A DNA stretch of 64,000 nt from Crocodylus rhombifer (taxonomy: Eukaryota; Chordata; Crocodylia; Crocodylidae), in assembly GCA_038503035.1 (NCBI GenBank), contig JAVSML010001089.1:365650-429649 (forward strand). Direction: 5' to 3'. The translations under genes were made by a program, and so were the position numbers. The number at the start of each line of letters is the position of its first letter. Within the stretch, counting starts at the first letter, position 1. Below the pieces are notes generated by a model, which saw nothing but the letters and a program-made list of their open reading frames with translations, did no database searches and was not told where the DNA came from. This document shows, piece by piece, positions 11,556 through 22,964 of the stretch.

Positions 11556-12511
11556 AATGTTTTGTGAAGTCTATTACAAAATCTTTTCTTTTAAGGTACA
11601 TCTGTATTTATCATAAAGCTCTTTCTGCATCTTGTCAATTTAAATGAAACTTTTTATTTTTTTATTGTAAATAAGTAAGTTCTGGAATTTACTGAACTCC
11701 ACTGTATCTCCTTCTCTTCCAGAGGCCTGAGGATGGTTACTGTGATACCCAAAGGTTTGCCTTTGTCTATCCCAACCATAGCTGCGGTCTGTCTGGTGGG
11801 GTCCACTAAAAGATCTCACCCACAGGATTTCTGGCCTCTTGTATAAATTCTGCGATACATTAGTCTGGATGTGATCCTAACTTCCCTGAAGCCAGTGGGA
11901 GTAGGATTGGAGCCTTGAATAATATATGGACAAAAGATATTTTGCCAAGAAAATTCTTGCACTTTAGAATGTGAAATTATAACTTTTTCTTTTAAATTAA
12001 TTAGGAAAAAATGTGCCAGGGCACACACAGAACACACTACTTTATGTATGTGGGAAAATGGGACAGCACTTTCCCTCTGACATTTTCTGTTGTTATGGCC
12101 AAATGATCGGGGAGAAGTATACACTTCCTTTTGTGTCCAGTAGATAGGAATTCTTAATTGGTGACAATTACTTTCTTTTTGACATAAAGGAAATGAATGG
12201 GCAGCAGTGATTATTGCACATCTGTTGTTTTGTGTGAAGCATCCTGTACAGCAGTGAAATTGTCTTGAAGATATTTTTTCTGCCCAGAATTAGTGAGCAT
12301 GCGGGATATGGTTATATCTGACTGCATTGTTTCCTACACACAGGTGTAGGCAGAACACAAGAAAACAAATCATGAGCTAGAGCAGGGTGACGTGTTTATA
12401 TTTTTCCAAATAACAATACTAAAAAAAAAAAAAACCAAACAAGCCAAACCCCTTAAGGAGGTATTGAGTTAAGGCTGTGTGGTTATACGTGGTAAGTCAT
12501 ATTCCTTACGG
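11556..12511. other. Stretch without recognised gene
   Basis: AT-rich, with an A run near 12421-12434. The phrase GAAGCCAGTGGGAGTAGGATT near 11888 resembles a fragment of an old amniote SINE. Nothing else is supportable. Confidence 0.45.
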
Positions 12512-13780
12512 CTAGGGACAGAAGTTACACATAAACTGGTTTAAGTGATCAGAAACTTGTTTAAACATGTAACAGAACAGAAGTTCAGTGCACTCAAACC
12601 ACTTACAAAATGGCCCAAATCAGTTTAAGTGATTGTACTTGAATGTAGTATCTGACTTAACTGATTTAGGTCAAACGGTTTTATGGAACTTCTGTCCCAG
12701 ACCTGCTCCTGGTTCAAGTTAACTCACAGTCTCCCAGCATCCCAGCGTGTTTTGCAGCCCTGTGCAGAGCTGTCTGCTCCAGAGGAGCAGGGTTGCCCCC
12801 ACCCCTCTGCTCCCTGGCCACAGCACTATCACTGTTCTGGCTGGCTGAAAAGCAGGTAGGGGTGGGAAACCTAGCTCCAAACCCCAGCTGTGGTCTGCCT
12901 GGTGGGGGCAGAGCAGCCCCTCAGTCGTTTCCTCTGCTTCATGCTCGAGTGGAGGGGTGAGGCATGACCAGATGCTGGTCAGGCTGGCAGGCTGAAGCAG
13001 AGGGTAGGGATAGGAGTTTAACCCCCCTTCCCCACCTTCAAGGGACCTCAGCGGGGGTCTTCCTGGAAGGGGCAAGGTAGCCCCTGCCTGGATTTTCTCT
13101 TGCTCCCTGCTTGAGCAGAGGGGCAAGGGGGGTGCCCAGATGCTGTCCAGGCTGGCAAGTTGAAGCAGAGGCAGGGGAGAGGGGTTTAAACCCCTCTCAC
13201 ACCCTCTGCCTCAGCCTGCAGGCCATACCCCCCAACCCTCTGCTTGAGTGTGGAGCAGGGGAAAAGCCAGGCAGGGGCTGCTTTGCTCCTGCCAGACAGA
13301 CCTCTGCTGGGGTTCTTTGGCAGTGGAGAGGTTTAAAGCCCTCTTCCACTTTCTCCACCTCAACCTGCTGGCCTGGCCAGCATCTGGCCAGGCCCTCGCA
13401 CTTCTCTGCTTATGTGGGGAGCAGAGGAAAAGCCAGGGAGGGGCTATGAGCCCCCAAGTTGGGCATAGCCATGTTCCCTCCATTCTTCACTAGAGGCAGG
13501 AGCTGCCCCACTCCTCTCAAGGCAGACCCAGGCTGTGGTCCCATGCAACCAGGGAAGGCCTCCTCACCTCTGCCTGTGAGACCCTGGCCAGGGTATGGCC
13601 ATCCCCCCTCCCCGCCCCTTTCAATTTCTGGCCTGTGCCACTGCAGGTGTGTGGCTACATTTTCAGAATCAGAAGTGAATATCTAGTCACTTGCTTCTCG
13701 GTTCAATCTACAAAGTTTAGACTAACCTGCAAAGATTGAATCAATTCAGCCTTTGACTTTTTGACTGTATGTACTTAGCC
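12512..13780 (+). repeat. GGGACAGAAGTT family, copy 2 (expanded)
   Basis: The head (CTAGGGACAGAAGTTACACA...GAACTTCTGTCCCAG) and tail (TTAGACTAACCTGCAAAGATT...TGTACTTAGCC) match copies at 7192, 59577 and 63932. Within the head, GGGACAGAAGTT (12515) and AACTTCTGTCCC (12687) are inverted partners about 170 bases apart. The GC-rich middle (12730-13640) is far longer than in the other copies because related units are repeated directly and in inverse. The frames at 12719-13126 (minus) and 13111-13449 (plus) fall entirely in this middle and have no protein motifs. Confidence 0.7.
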
Positions 13781-13834
13781 AATAGATGTGGTTCAAAAAA
13801 ACCTCAAACCAGTATTTTACTTTAAATTCTGCGC

Positions 13835-14090
13835 GCTCCTGCACTGAGCCCAGCACATGCCCAGAAGTTGGACCCGTCTCACCCAGTGTCCGTCTGATCA
13901 GGCGCTTTAATGCAGCTTTTTTGTCACTTTTATCTAATAACTGATTGAATCAGCTATTAGATAAAAGCACAAAAAACCCTGTGGAAGCACCCAATCTATA
14001 CAGACACTGCAGAGCCAGGTTGAAGTAATGTGCTACTGCTTCTGGTAAAACACTTTTTTACATCTGCAAGTAGCCTTTATTGTGGTAAAG
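13835..14090. mobile_element. Foldback element of the TTATCTAATA family, copy A
   Basis: Positions 13884-14009 form a long hairpin: CAGTGTCCGTCTGATC...TTTTATCTAATAACTGATT pairs with GAATCAGCTATTAGATAAAA...TATACAGACACTG with virtually no loop. The same hairpin with similar flanks recurs at 20443-20565. It is a non-coding MITE-like element with approximate outer ends. Confidence 0.7.
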
Positions 14091-14145
14091 GGAAGACCCA
14101 AGTTGCTATATTTCTGTTCAGCGTGTTTATACTGACTACAGTTTC

Positions 14146-14848
14146 TGTGTGAGTTCGTGCCGAATTATATAAGGACTGAATTAAGCACAGGTTCAGACCT
14201 GGATGTTCAATTTAAAACTTTTATTGTTTCACGAAGTCATAAACTAAGGGGGTCTGTTGGTTTACAAGGTTCCCAAATCAGGCCCTTGCTTTCTAACCCT
14301 GAAGGCTAGGTGCGGCGGCCTGACTTAGTAGTCTCAGAACTGGTAAACAGCTCATTTAAAAGGAGTCCCTTATCTTTTTTTAGGCAAAAGATACAAAACT
14401 GTCCACACTCTGCTCTGAGTGAGGCATCTAACATAACTTTACTATTACTTATATATGATAACACATATACATATGAATTTCTAATTCTTACTTCTAATGG
14501 TTACTAGTTAACTAATCTATATTATAATATCAGGTGACACGCTCTTTATTATAATTTTTACGCTTCTTATGTTAATTCTTAATGACCTAACTACAACATT
14601 TACCAGACTTTGCTCTCATAATATGCGGTTATCTTTCATCATTGCGGTTTAGCCATGCGGTTTCCGTACTTCACAATAGAAGCTGCTTGCTTGCAATTTT
14701 TATCATATTGTCAGCATTTCTATTCAAAGGTCAGATGGTGATCACCAGAATGTCAGTCGCTGACTTCTCAACCTCCTTGAAGCATTCTGGGAATTGTAGT
14801 GCGTTGTTAATTATGCTAGGCCTTGTTTAGTATAAGCACTATCTCACA
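14146..14848 (-). mobile_element. Solo LTR of an endogenous retrovirus-like element
   Basis: The 703-bp block starts TGTGTGAG and ends ATCTCACA, so it has TG...CA termini and short terminal inverted repeats. It is flanked by exact 5-bp direct repeats, GTTTC at 14141-14145 and 14849-14853. On the minus strand an AATAAAA signal lies at about 14224-14218, some 75 bases before the end, which fits an LTR read on that strand. No internal gag, pol or env sequence, primer-binding site or second LTR is adjacent, so it looks like the product of LTR-LTR recombination. Family unknown. Confidence 0.7.
14781..14800 (-). promoter_or_regulatory. ZNF143/STAF-type motif in the LTR
   Basis: The minus strand reads ACTACAATTCCCAGAATGCT, which fits the ACTAYRNNNCCCR consensus associated with ZNF143. 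It lies near the minus-strand 5' end of the LTR, where U3 promoter elements would be expected. Binding is inferred only. Confidence 0.5.
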
Positions 14849-14853
14849 GTTTC

Positions 14854-15866
14854 TCTGAAAACATTTTCAGACCCTGCTTGTAATGGGAAACTTGTCTTTT
14901 GCTTGATGTCTTTTGCTTGACATTTTTGAGATATGGTAACTTTTAAAGTTAGCAGCCAAATACTCCTGTGACTTGCTCACTTGAGTAGCCACTAATGAAG
15001 CAAGTATCAAATTATTCAGGAAAGAAATTAAATAGAGTTAACTAGAACAGGCTTGATGATGATCCTGTCCTGTAAACGGTGCCAGTAACAGCATGGAACT
15101 GTGGCAGTGGCTTCCACTATACATAGAAAAATAGGTTTATAAAATTGTCATAAACCAGTTTTCATACAGTTGACAGAATTGTCTTTACTGTGCCATAAAA
15201 ACAGGGATGAAATGTAGTTTCAGGTAGGAAGACCAATGGCAGCCCAAGAAGTTAGCAGCAGGCTGTACAGTCAGAGCTGAGAGAGGTTTAGTTCAGTACA
15301 GGACAGACACTCCCTGTGCAATTTGCTTATAAAGCACTTTGCTTCTTTAAAAGTTATGTAAAAATTTCAGCTTTTGAAAGAGAACCAGATAATGGCACTG
15401 TGGATTTCTGTGTTTGCATGCTCATCCTTGGTCCTTGAATAAACTTAAGTGTTTGTGCCATGTGCTCTTAATGGTAAAGATTAACTTTACTGATTTCTGT
15501 TATAAATTTGTCCTCATATCTTGAGGGGCAGAGTAGTTGTGCATGTGAATGCACAAGTCTTTGCCCTGCCTGTAAATTTATGACCAAGTGTACTGCTTCC
15601 ATCAGCACTGCTCAGAACAATGGAGTGATGCTAAGCAAACCTTTACCAGTGATGCTAAATAGTGTTGATCTCTTTTCCTGTGTACTTGTGGTGAAAATAA
15701 CAAAAAAAGGGGGAAGGAGGAGTTTATCCATTATTCCTAAACCTAGACCGATTTCTGTTCTCTGGTATTACCATTGATACAAAGTCATTAGCCTCAATTT
15801 ACCATATTTATTTGAAAAGTTCCCCCCCTCCCCCCCAATACACATGGAAGAAATAGAAGACTTATC
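14854..15866. other. Stretch without recognised gene
   Basis: No supported feature. The frame at 15508-15777 has no recognisable motif or exon signals. Confidence 0.5.
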
Positions 15867-15869
15867 TTA

Positions 15870-16875
15870 GGGCCTTGTTACACATTAATTTTAGATGGTT
15901 TCTGGAGCTCTTAACCCCTGGATTGTCCACACATTAACACTTGAAACTAGTTTTAAGCATACTTTCTGTGGCTTAAAGTTATACCCCTCCAGGGTAAGTT
16001 TATCTCTGATCCATATCAGTCAGCTCATCTTCCATTACTGTGTGGTCACCCCCCACAGATGAGCTGCCCAAGTTATAGTCCACCAGCATCCTGGGATGCA
16101 ATGTCCCCTTCCCCACCCTCCTGTTCCATCAAACTTTCTACCCCAGACTTCAACTGCCAGGGGTAGGAGGGGAGGGGGAATTCTGGTACCAAGCCCTTCC
16201 TGCCCCCCAGGAGTGCAGTTCCATGCAAACAGTGTGCAGAGCACATGTCAGCTAGCCGGGTGGCAGGGCATGGATAAGTCTGGGAGTGTTGTCAAGGTGG
16301 TGTGGGAGGGAACAAAGTAGGGGGTCAGATCGGGGCTTTGTTCTGGGGTAGTAACTCCCCAAAAAGCACCTTCCCTCACTGCTCCCACCTTCCACCCTAG
16401 GAAACACAGCTTGCACCCCTCATTGCAGTGCCAATTTATTGAAACACGAGACCTTCTTTAATTTACTTCCTCTTTATTTCTTTTTAAATTCTTTTTTTAA
16501 ACTTTATTATTGTATCCTTCAGTGGCTGACTTCCTTCATTTCACCCCCGTTCTTCCACCTCCATTTTATTTCCACCTGTCCCCCATTACCTACCCCCATC
16601 CCATTACTTCTCCACTCTCATCTTCATGTTCCTGCCACCCCAACCCATTTCTCACCACCCCCTGCCCCCAGCAGGGATCAAAGCCTGTCCTGCCTCAATA
16701 GCCTTGTAGTGGCAACTCACAGCTGTAGCTCCTAATCAGGACCCTGCTCACAGCTCTCTAATGGCAAATCATAGCTGTACAGGTGGGGGACAGTCAGACA
16801 AGGTTTTTAGCCTTAAGGTAAAACTCAAGCTGATCCACATTTGAGCAGCTCAAAGTGCAATGTGTAACAAGGCCT
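15870..16875. mobile_element. PIF/Harbinger-like non-autonomous DNA transposon
   Basis: The termini GGGCCTTGTTACACATT (left) and AATGTGTAACAAGGCCT (right) are inverted repeats about 17 bases long. TTA flanks both sides (15867-15869 and 16876-16878), and a 3-bp TTA/TAA target duplication is characteristic of PIF/Harbinger elements. The interior is C-rich and carries no transposase. The frames at 16035-16244, 16439-16735 and similar are artefacts of composition. Confidence 0.75.
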
Positions 16876-16879
16876 TTAG

Positions 16880-17460
16880 TTTTGAATATCAGCCTGGGGT
16901 TAAAGTCAGAGCTGAGCTGTCACGTGCCCTGGGCTGGGGTGGCTTGTGTGGAGTGAGAGGGGGCTTGCAGTGGGGCAAAGTGGAGACAGTGTAGTAGATG
17001 GGGGTGTGCAGGGGAGGTCTATGGTGTGCAGCTTTGGGGAGTGTGGGGAGCCCAAGCATCCTGTCCTACCTACCCCTTCCCCCTTGCACCTCCCCTCACC
17101 CCTGATTCAGATGAACCCAGAGTAGCTACCACTGCTCCTACCTGACTAGGCTGAGGCTGGGGCCAGGGACACCACTGCCTGCCCTGGAGCTGGAGGTGGA
17201 ACTGGAGCTGAAAGCTGAGCTGACCAGAAGGTAAGTTATGTGGGGTGCTGGGGCCAGGTACAGGGGCAGGGCAAGGGATAAGGTGGCAAGGGGCAAAGGC
17301 AGCAGGAGGACAGGCACAGACATGGGGGGTCAAGATGCAGGGGAGCAAGAAAGGGGTGGGAGTCTGGCTTCTGGCCCCTCGTCCCTTGTCACTGCTTTCC
17401 CTGCCACATCTGTAGGGCGAATGAGGGGGACCGAGACATGAGTTTAAGATGACCCTCCTA
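16880..17460. repeat. GC-rich repeat-like block next to the Harbinger element
   Basis: Purine-rich DNA with CTGGAGCTGGAGGTGGAACT-type low-complexity repeats and a consensus-like donor CAGAAG/GTAAGT at 17231. Similar phrases occur in GC-rich element interiors near 23320 and 34280, so this is probably transposon interior and not an exon. Family not identified. Confidence 0.35.
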
Positions 17461-17462
17461 TA

Positions 17463-17524
17463 ATTAGATTCAATACATGGAAAATTGTAATAAATTTATA
17501 ATTTTTCATGTATAGAATCCAATT
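17463..17524. repeat. Short imperfect hairpin
   Basis: TAATTAGATTCAATACATGG and CATGTATAGAATCCAATTA are inverted partners around an AT-rich loop. It may be the edge of a foldback element. Confidence 0.45.
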
Positions 17525-20190
17525 ACTGAGGATTTTCTTGGATTTGGGTAAAATGCATTAGTGTAAATGAGGCCAAATCATTGCCTTGACTACTGACATC
17601 TACTATTAGTACTTCAGAAATCATTGCTGTAGCATTTTCAGCTAAACATAAAGTCTGATAAAACATGTACATATAAGATCAAATTTCATGGAGTAGGGAA
17701 GTCCTCATATTTCTAGGGGAACAAAAGCAGCAAAGAAGCTTTTTTTCATTTTAGTGATAAAGTTAGCTTCATTTTTTTTTCTCTAAATGTGTCTAAGGAT
17801 AATTTTAAACTATTAAATAATCCCTTTTCTTTCTGGATGTGATATATAGACTGCCTATTCATGCTGCACAACTGTGTCAAGCCTTTTAAATATTTAGGAT
17901 ATCCCCATAGGATTTCAGACTTATCTTGCATCTGTTGGCAAGCATTATGCTGTAGCTAAATATTAGTCATGGCACCAAACCAGTAATACAGGATAAACCC
18001 ACAGAATTAATTCAAATCTATTTGTACAAGTGTTTGTAAATTCCATTTTACAGGTCTTTTAAAGAGACACAGTACCTTATTTACATTTATATGGCATCTT
18101 AAAACATACTGGAGATTTAAGACAAAATTCAGTGCTGCATCTGTGCATTTGTAGCTCAAATTTTAGATTGCTTAGTACTATATAACTTATATGTGTATGT
18201 GAATAATGGAATGAATAATCCTTTTTACTTTACATATTCAAACTTTTGTACAGTTATTAGCTAAAATGTCTTTCTTTACTTATGGTATCCTGACTTTGGA
18301 AACAAATGTGAACTCGTTCTTAGTAGACTAAATATGTAACAATGATGCATCTTGTAGCAAGAATTTGTATTATACAGTTAAAGAAAAAGAAAACGGCGTT
18401 TTAACATGACCATGAATGCATTTATTGAATACATGAACAAAATAAGATGCATCTTCCCCAAAACAAATAGTGTAAAAAGTATAAGCTGGCAATACAATTA
18501 AATGGAATTGGATCTATAAGATAAAAGAAAGTGTAGAGAATATTTGAACTGCTTAAAAACAATAGTTAATCTCTTTATCAGCTGGGCTGTCATTTTGTGG
18601 AAAAAAATTAAGCATCTGGTTACATTATTGGAAACCTGCATTTTGTTCCCTTAGTAAAGTGAATAATTGTTATTGAACATAAGTTGGAGGAATTTACGGA
18701 AGTATTTAATACATGTGGGAGGAAAAAGAAGCCTCTCTCCATAACTGTCTATGCAGTCTCATAATTACCGTACATCAAGACCAGATAAATATGTAATAAG
18801 AAGAATCCTGTGTTTATGGGTCCATGGGTCCATTTCTGGGTCCGTGTTCAAATTTACTTTCTGTGCAGACAGAGTTTAACAATTGAAAGTTTTCCAGGTA
18901 TGTGTTATGCTACAGTAGAGGCTTGTCATGAAAATTCTCTGTACTGAGGAAAGCAATTTTTAACATTCAAGCCACATCTGCAGTTAGTGTACCATATTGG
19001 GGCCCTCAGACTTGTTGCAGCTTTCTGTGCAGGCTGCCTTCTGAACTAATAGTGTAACAGCCGTTATGTGGGGTTGGTGATGGGTAGTTAGTACTGAGTC
19101 GCCACAGTTTTAATTAGCTTAGGCACACTGTCGCCTGAATGTAGCTACACTACTCTCTTATGGAGTTAGCCCAGCTTGGGTTTGTATAGTATGCTGAAAG
19201 GTGCCACTGCCTGGCATAGCAAATCTGTGGTGTAGTCATGTCTTAAGACTGTATTAGGGTTTACATGTATGTGTGCATGTGTGAGTACACCTGTGCATTT
19301 GTAAAAAAAAAAAAAAAAAAAAGAAAAGCAAACAAACCCCAAAATATAATTAAATAATGAAATATGTTGGCCTTTGTGAAACGTTACCTCTGAGGAATGA
19401 CAAGAATAGTAAAACTAGTGATAAATGTTCTGATAAGAGTTTTTTGGTTTCTTTCTTTTTCTGGACAATGCTGATTTATTGAAACAAACTCTATTCACAG
19501 TAATATATTACTTTTTGTTTCTTCTTTTGTTGAAATTGTTCTCTGAGGTGTGGGCTGTAATATCTGGTCAAATCTAGAGGGAGAAAGAGACACCCAACAC
19601 AAGTTAGATTCATGTCCTTCATTTGAATGAGGCAGAGGAAGGGTGTGACCGTCAGTCTTTGCATCTCCTTAGCCATTGGGACTTTTTACATGAAAAGTTC
19701 TGACTGGTCTCTCTACTCTGACCTAGTATGGAGCGTGAATATTTTTACAATTGCAAAATTTTTCATAAGAGAGTAAAACAATGTCTTTCTTTCCTGCCTC
19801 TACTAAACAATATCTATGGACAAAAATCAATGCAAAGAAATTTTTTTTTCTTGAGTTGTTTTATTGTAAATTATTTCAGTTCCCTTTTGCACTCTAATCA
19901 GCTATTCTCTTTTCACTGGATTTTTCTTTTCTGTGCATAAGAGCTGTCAGTGATGATTCATCTAGAGATAAAGGACCCTGGTCCTTTCCATTAAAGTTGA
20001 TTTGGGCCCCAAAAGGTTTCTTTAAAAATTGTTGCATAGTCTAAATTGCACTGCCTACTAATGAGCACCATGTGTTCCTTAGGAGACAGATTGCCTCTCT
20101 CTCTTTCTGGCCAGTACAGGCACCAATGTTTAACAATTCATGGAAATCAGTGTTCTGATGCCTTTCAAATGAATATACCTTCCTTTGTGC
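17525..20190. other. AT-rich stretch without recognised gene
   Basis: Long AT-rich DNA with a run of 20 A at 19303-19322. The small frames at 17746-17931, 19491-19676 and 19728-19940 have no exon signals or motifs. Confidence 0.55.
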
Positions 20191-20194
20191 TTTA

Positions 20195-20345
20195 GTAGGG
20201 CAAGAGTGGTGGCATAGCTGAGGTGGTCCAGGGAATACGCAAGAAGCAATGTTTTAGGGTAATATCTTGTATTGGATGACCTGTATAGGTGGTAGAAATG
20301 CTAGACAAGCTTTTGGGCACAAAGGGCCCTGCCAGATAAAGGGAA
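20195..20345 (-). mobile_element. Retroelement-like tail fragment (minus strand)
   Basis: Read on the minus strand it carries GGCCCTTTGTGCCCAAAAGC followed by ACCTATACAGGTCATCCAAT and ACAAGATATTACC. This is the same AAAAGCTTG...AAAGATAT arrangement seen at 9440-9812 and 50505-50870. It is a short, diverged copy. Confidence 0.45.
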
Positions 20346-20379
20346 GAAAAACCCCAGCACTTCACTTATAGCTCAGTGC

Positions 20380-20660
20380 ACCCCTATACCAAGCACTGCT
20401 CAGGCCCAGAAGAGGCATCACATTAGTTTGACCTGGCTCTCCCAGTGTCTATATAGATTGGGCGCTTCGGTGGGGCTTTTTGCTGCTTTTATCTAATAGC
20501 TGATGGAATCTATTAGATAAAAGTGCAGAAAGCCTTGCTGAAATGCCTGGTCCATACAGATGCTGCAGAGTGGACTCAAACTCATGCGCTTCCTCTTCCA
20601 GTAAGTGCTGGTTTTTGTTTTGTTGGGTTTTTTTCATGTCTGTCAGCAGCCAAAGTGTCC
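20380..20660. mobile_element. Foldback element of the TTATCTAATA family, copy B
   Basis: The hairpin at 20443-20565 pairs CAGTGTCTATATAGATTGGG...TTTTATCTAATAGCTGATG with TCTATTAGATAAAAGTGC...CATACAGATGCTG. It matches 13884-14009 in arms, centre and flanks. Non-coding; the frame at 20449-20637 is the shadow of the palindrome. Confidence 0.7.
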
Positions 20661-21789
20661 TTCCTCAGGTCTGGGAAAGAAGTAGAGACAGCTTAAGGTA
20701 AAAACCAGATATTTCACTGATCCTGCTTTCTATTGTAGGTTAGTTGTTTTGGTTGAAGGATCAATGAAGAAATTATGCTAATTCTGTTTAAAATGATTAG
20801 CAAAAACCTGGTTAAATAAACTTTAATAATTTGTGTTGGAAACAGGTTTACATTTTTAAGGCTTGGTTTTTATAGCAGTAGTTACAGATAGCCGTATGGT
20901 GACTTTTACAAAAATGTATTGTAATTCTAAATTCTATTGCATCTTTCAGGCACATCTGTTAACCCAGGATCTGAGGCTATTCAAATAGGACAAAGCCTTC
21001 ATTATAAATTGAGTAGGATTGGTCCTTTAAAATTAGCGTGCTACTGAATTAATAATGAGTAAGGGTAGGTTCTTTTGTAGTAATGGCCATCTGTTGTGCC
21101 CACAAATGTCCAACAGACTTCAAGAAATCCTATGATGACATTAATAACAAGTCTTAATGGAACATAATATGCATATTGTCACTGTGCATAGATCAGGCAA
21201 TAAAAGCTGAATGAATGCTGTTGAGATGATGAAAGTAATTGCCTTATGAAGTCATTATCTCCTCTAGTCATTACTATTTTTTTCCTGAACCAGCAATTAT
21301 TTTAGTTATCGAGACATACTTCTGAAGTTAAAAATCCTGCTGTGGGGGGTAATTGCCTTCATTCCCAGTGAAGTAGAAGGTAAGGGCATTCAGTCGTTGC
21401 TTTCTGAAAGGAGATCAGAATATTACAGGATCAGGCCCATTATTAGCATCATGTTTTTAAGCAAGTGTTATTTTTCTATTACAAGTCTTTTCTATAATTT
21501 TTACTGTGTTTTTAACACACTGCATAATAGTGAAAGACTGACTTGTATGACCTCTACTACCTCTTCTTTTGTAAAAGAACTCTACTGTGCTCCATCTGCT
21601 GTGGTACAATAGGGCACTTGTGGTGACCAGGTATGCCCTTTTATTCCTTCTTTCCATCACTATCTACTCACAGGTTGCAGCTGGTAGAGACTAAGGTAGT
21701 GCACTGCTTCTTGCATTGAGGATTAGAGAAAGGTAGTTAGCAGTGTTCGTCTGAAGTCAGGCAGAAGGCAGGACAGGGTGGACCCTTAG
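20661..21789. other. Stretch without recognised gene
   Basis: AT-rich, with no supported feature. Confidence 0.5.
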
Positions 21790-22142
21790 GGCACCTATAT
21801 ACAAGCATGGAGGCTGCTCTGATGCACTGAAATTCCAACATGTCAAAGCAAACTTGATTAATCGAGTCTGCCAGAGCATGACAAATACCGTGCTCTAGCA
21901 GCTACCTGTGTCTCGTGTCTACTGTGCTCTAGCAGCTATCAGCGTCCCTGCACTTAAAAATGGTGGTGGGGGCACTTGAACTAAAGCACATCGAACAAGC
22001 TTTAGTTTAAGCTCTCCCACTACCATTTTTAAGTGTAAGGACACTAATACACAAGATACTACGGTGCTTTAATTGGAGTGGCTCTCGGAGTCACTCTAAT
22101 AAAGTGCCACCCCTCCCCCCTCAGAGCATATGTAAAAGTGCC
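21790..22142 (+). mobile_element. Foldback (palindromic) DNA element, copy 2
   Basis: The ends AGGGCACCTATATACAAGC and its approximate inverse (CATATGTAAAAGTGCCCT) define an element of about 350 bp. The centre folds: TGCACTTAAAAATGGTGGTG...AACTAAAGC pairs with GCTTTAGTTTAAG...CACTACCATTTTTAAGTG. The interior also has AACTTGATTAATCGAGTCTG, shared with copies 1 and 3. No protein is encoded. Confidence 0.7.
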
Positions 22143-22144
22143 CT

Positions 22145-22215
22145 CTGAGACTAACTCATTCAGAAATGCATAAGCTTACCCACTAGTCTCTAAGGTACCA
22201 CCGTGTCCTGACTTC
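22145..22215 (+). repeat. Retroelement tail fragment
   Basis: The phrases GAGACTAACTCATTCAG, GCATAAGCTTA and CTAGTCTCTAAGGTACCACC resemble a widespread reptilian retroelement 3' tail. Too short to classify. Confidence 0.35.
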
Positions 22216-22955
22216 TGCATTAATAATTGTTAACAAAATATTTTTTCCACATAATTCAGTGTACGGAATAGAGTTCATTATATGGTCAAATACGTATTTC
22301 CTTATTTTTGGTGATCCACTGTCAGGAAATAGATGCATATATGCAAATTAATTACTGTGATACCTAGAACTCCTGGTATATACTACCCACCCTTCCCATG
22401 TCTGGCACTGCAGGAATAGAGGAGAAAACCTATTTTTCAGTAGAGGTAGAATAAAAACTAACAGTGCCACTGGCTACTCTCTGCCTTCCCCCTTATCTAC
22501 CTTAAAATTTTTGCCACCTCCTAATGAGTGCTGCTTCTTGAAGTGATCTTGGTTGCTTATTCTCCCTTAGGAAGATGGGGAGGGAGACAGCTGAAGCTTT
22601 TGGATAGGAACAGAAAAAGCCTGAGGACTGAAATTTCTTAATTCAGGACAAGACTGGGGCCAGAACTATTTCTTGCATTTGAAAGTATGAGAATTGTCAA
22701 CACAATAAAAATGAGGGTCTGATTTGAGTCTGTGTGAATGAAACCTGTATCCTGTAACCTGTGAAATGGGTGGAGGAAATAGGAGGTGAAGAGAAACAGG
22801 TATGACCGTTAATGGTGCTTTTGGATTTGGGAAGAATCAATTATTCATTTGTCTTTAGTTCCTCCAGTCTTGCAGCTTTCTCGAACACTTCTAAGACATC
22901 TGAAGTGCACAAATGGCTTGTTCATTTTCTTTATAAGTCTTTGTAGTATTGAATT
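22216..22955. other. Stretch without recognised gene
   Basis: No supported feature. Confidence 0.5.
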
Positions 22956-22964
22956 CACTAGGCC

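Noticed and set aside
12719..13493. Frames of 135 and 112 residues as genes
   Set aside because: They coincide with the internally repeated GC-rich middle of an interspersed repeat, and both strands are equally open.
17231..17236. Consensus splice donor CAGAAG/GTAAGT as an exon end
   Set aside because: The upstream sequence is low-complexity repeat with stops, and a similar donor-like phrase occurs in transposon interior at 23320.
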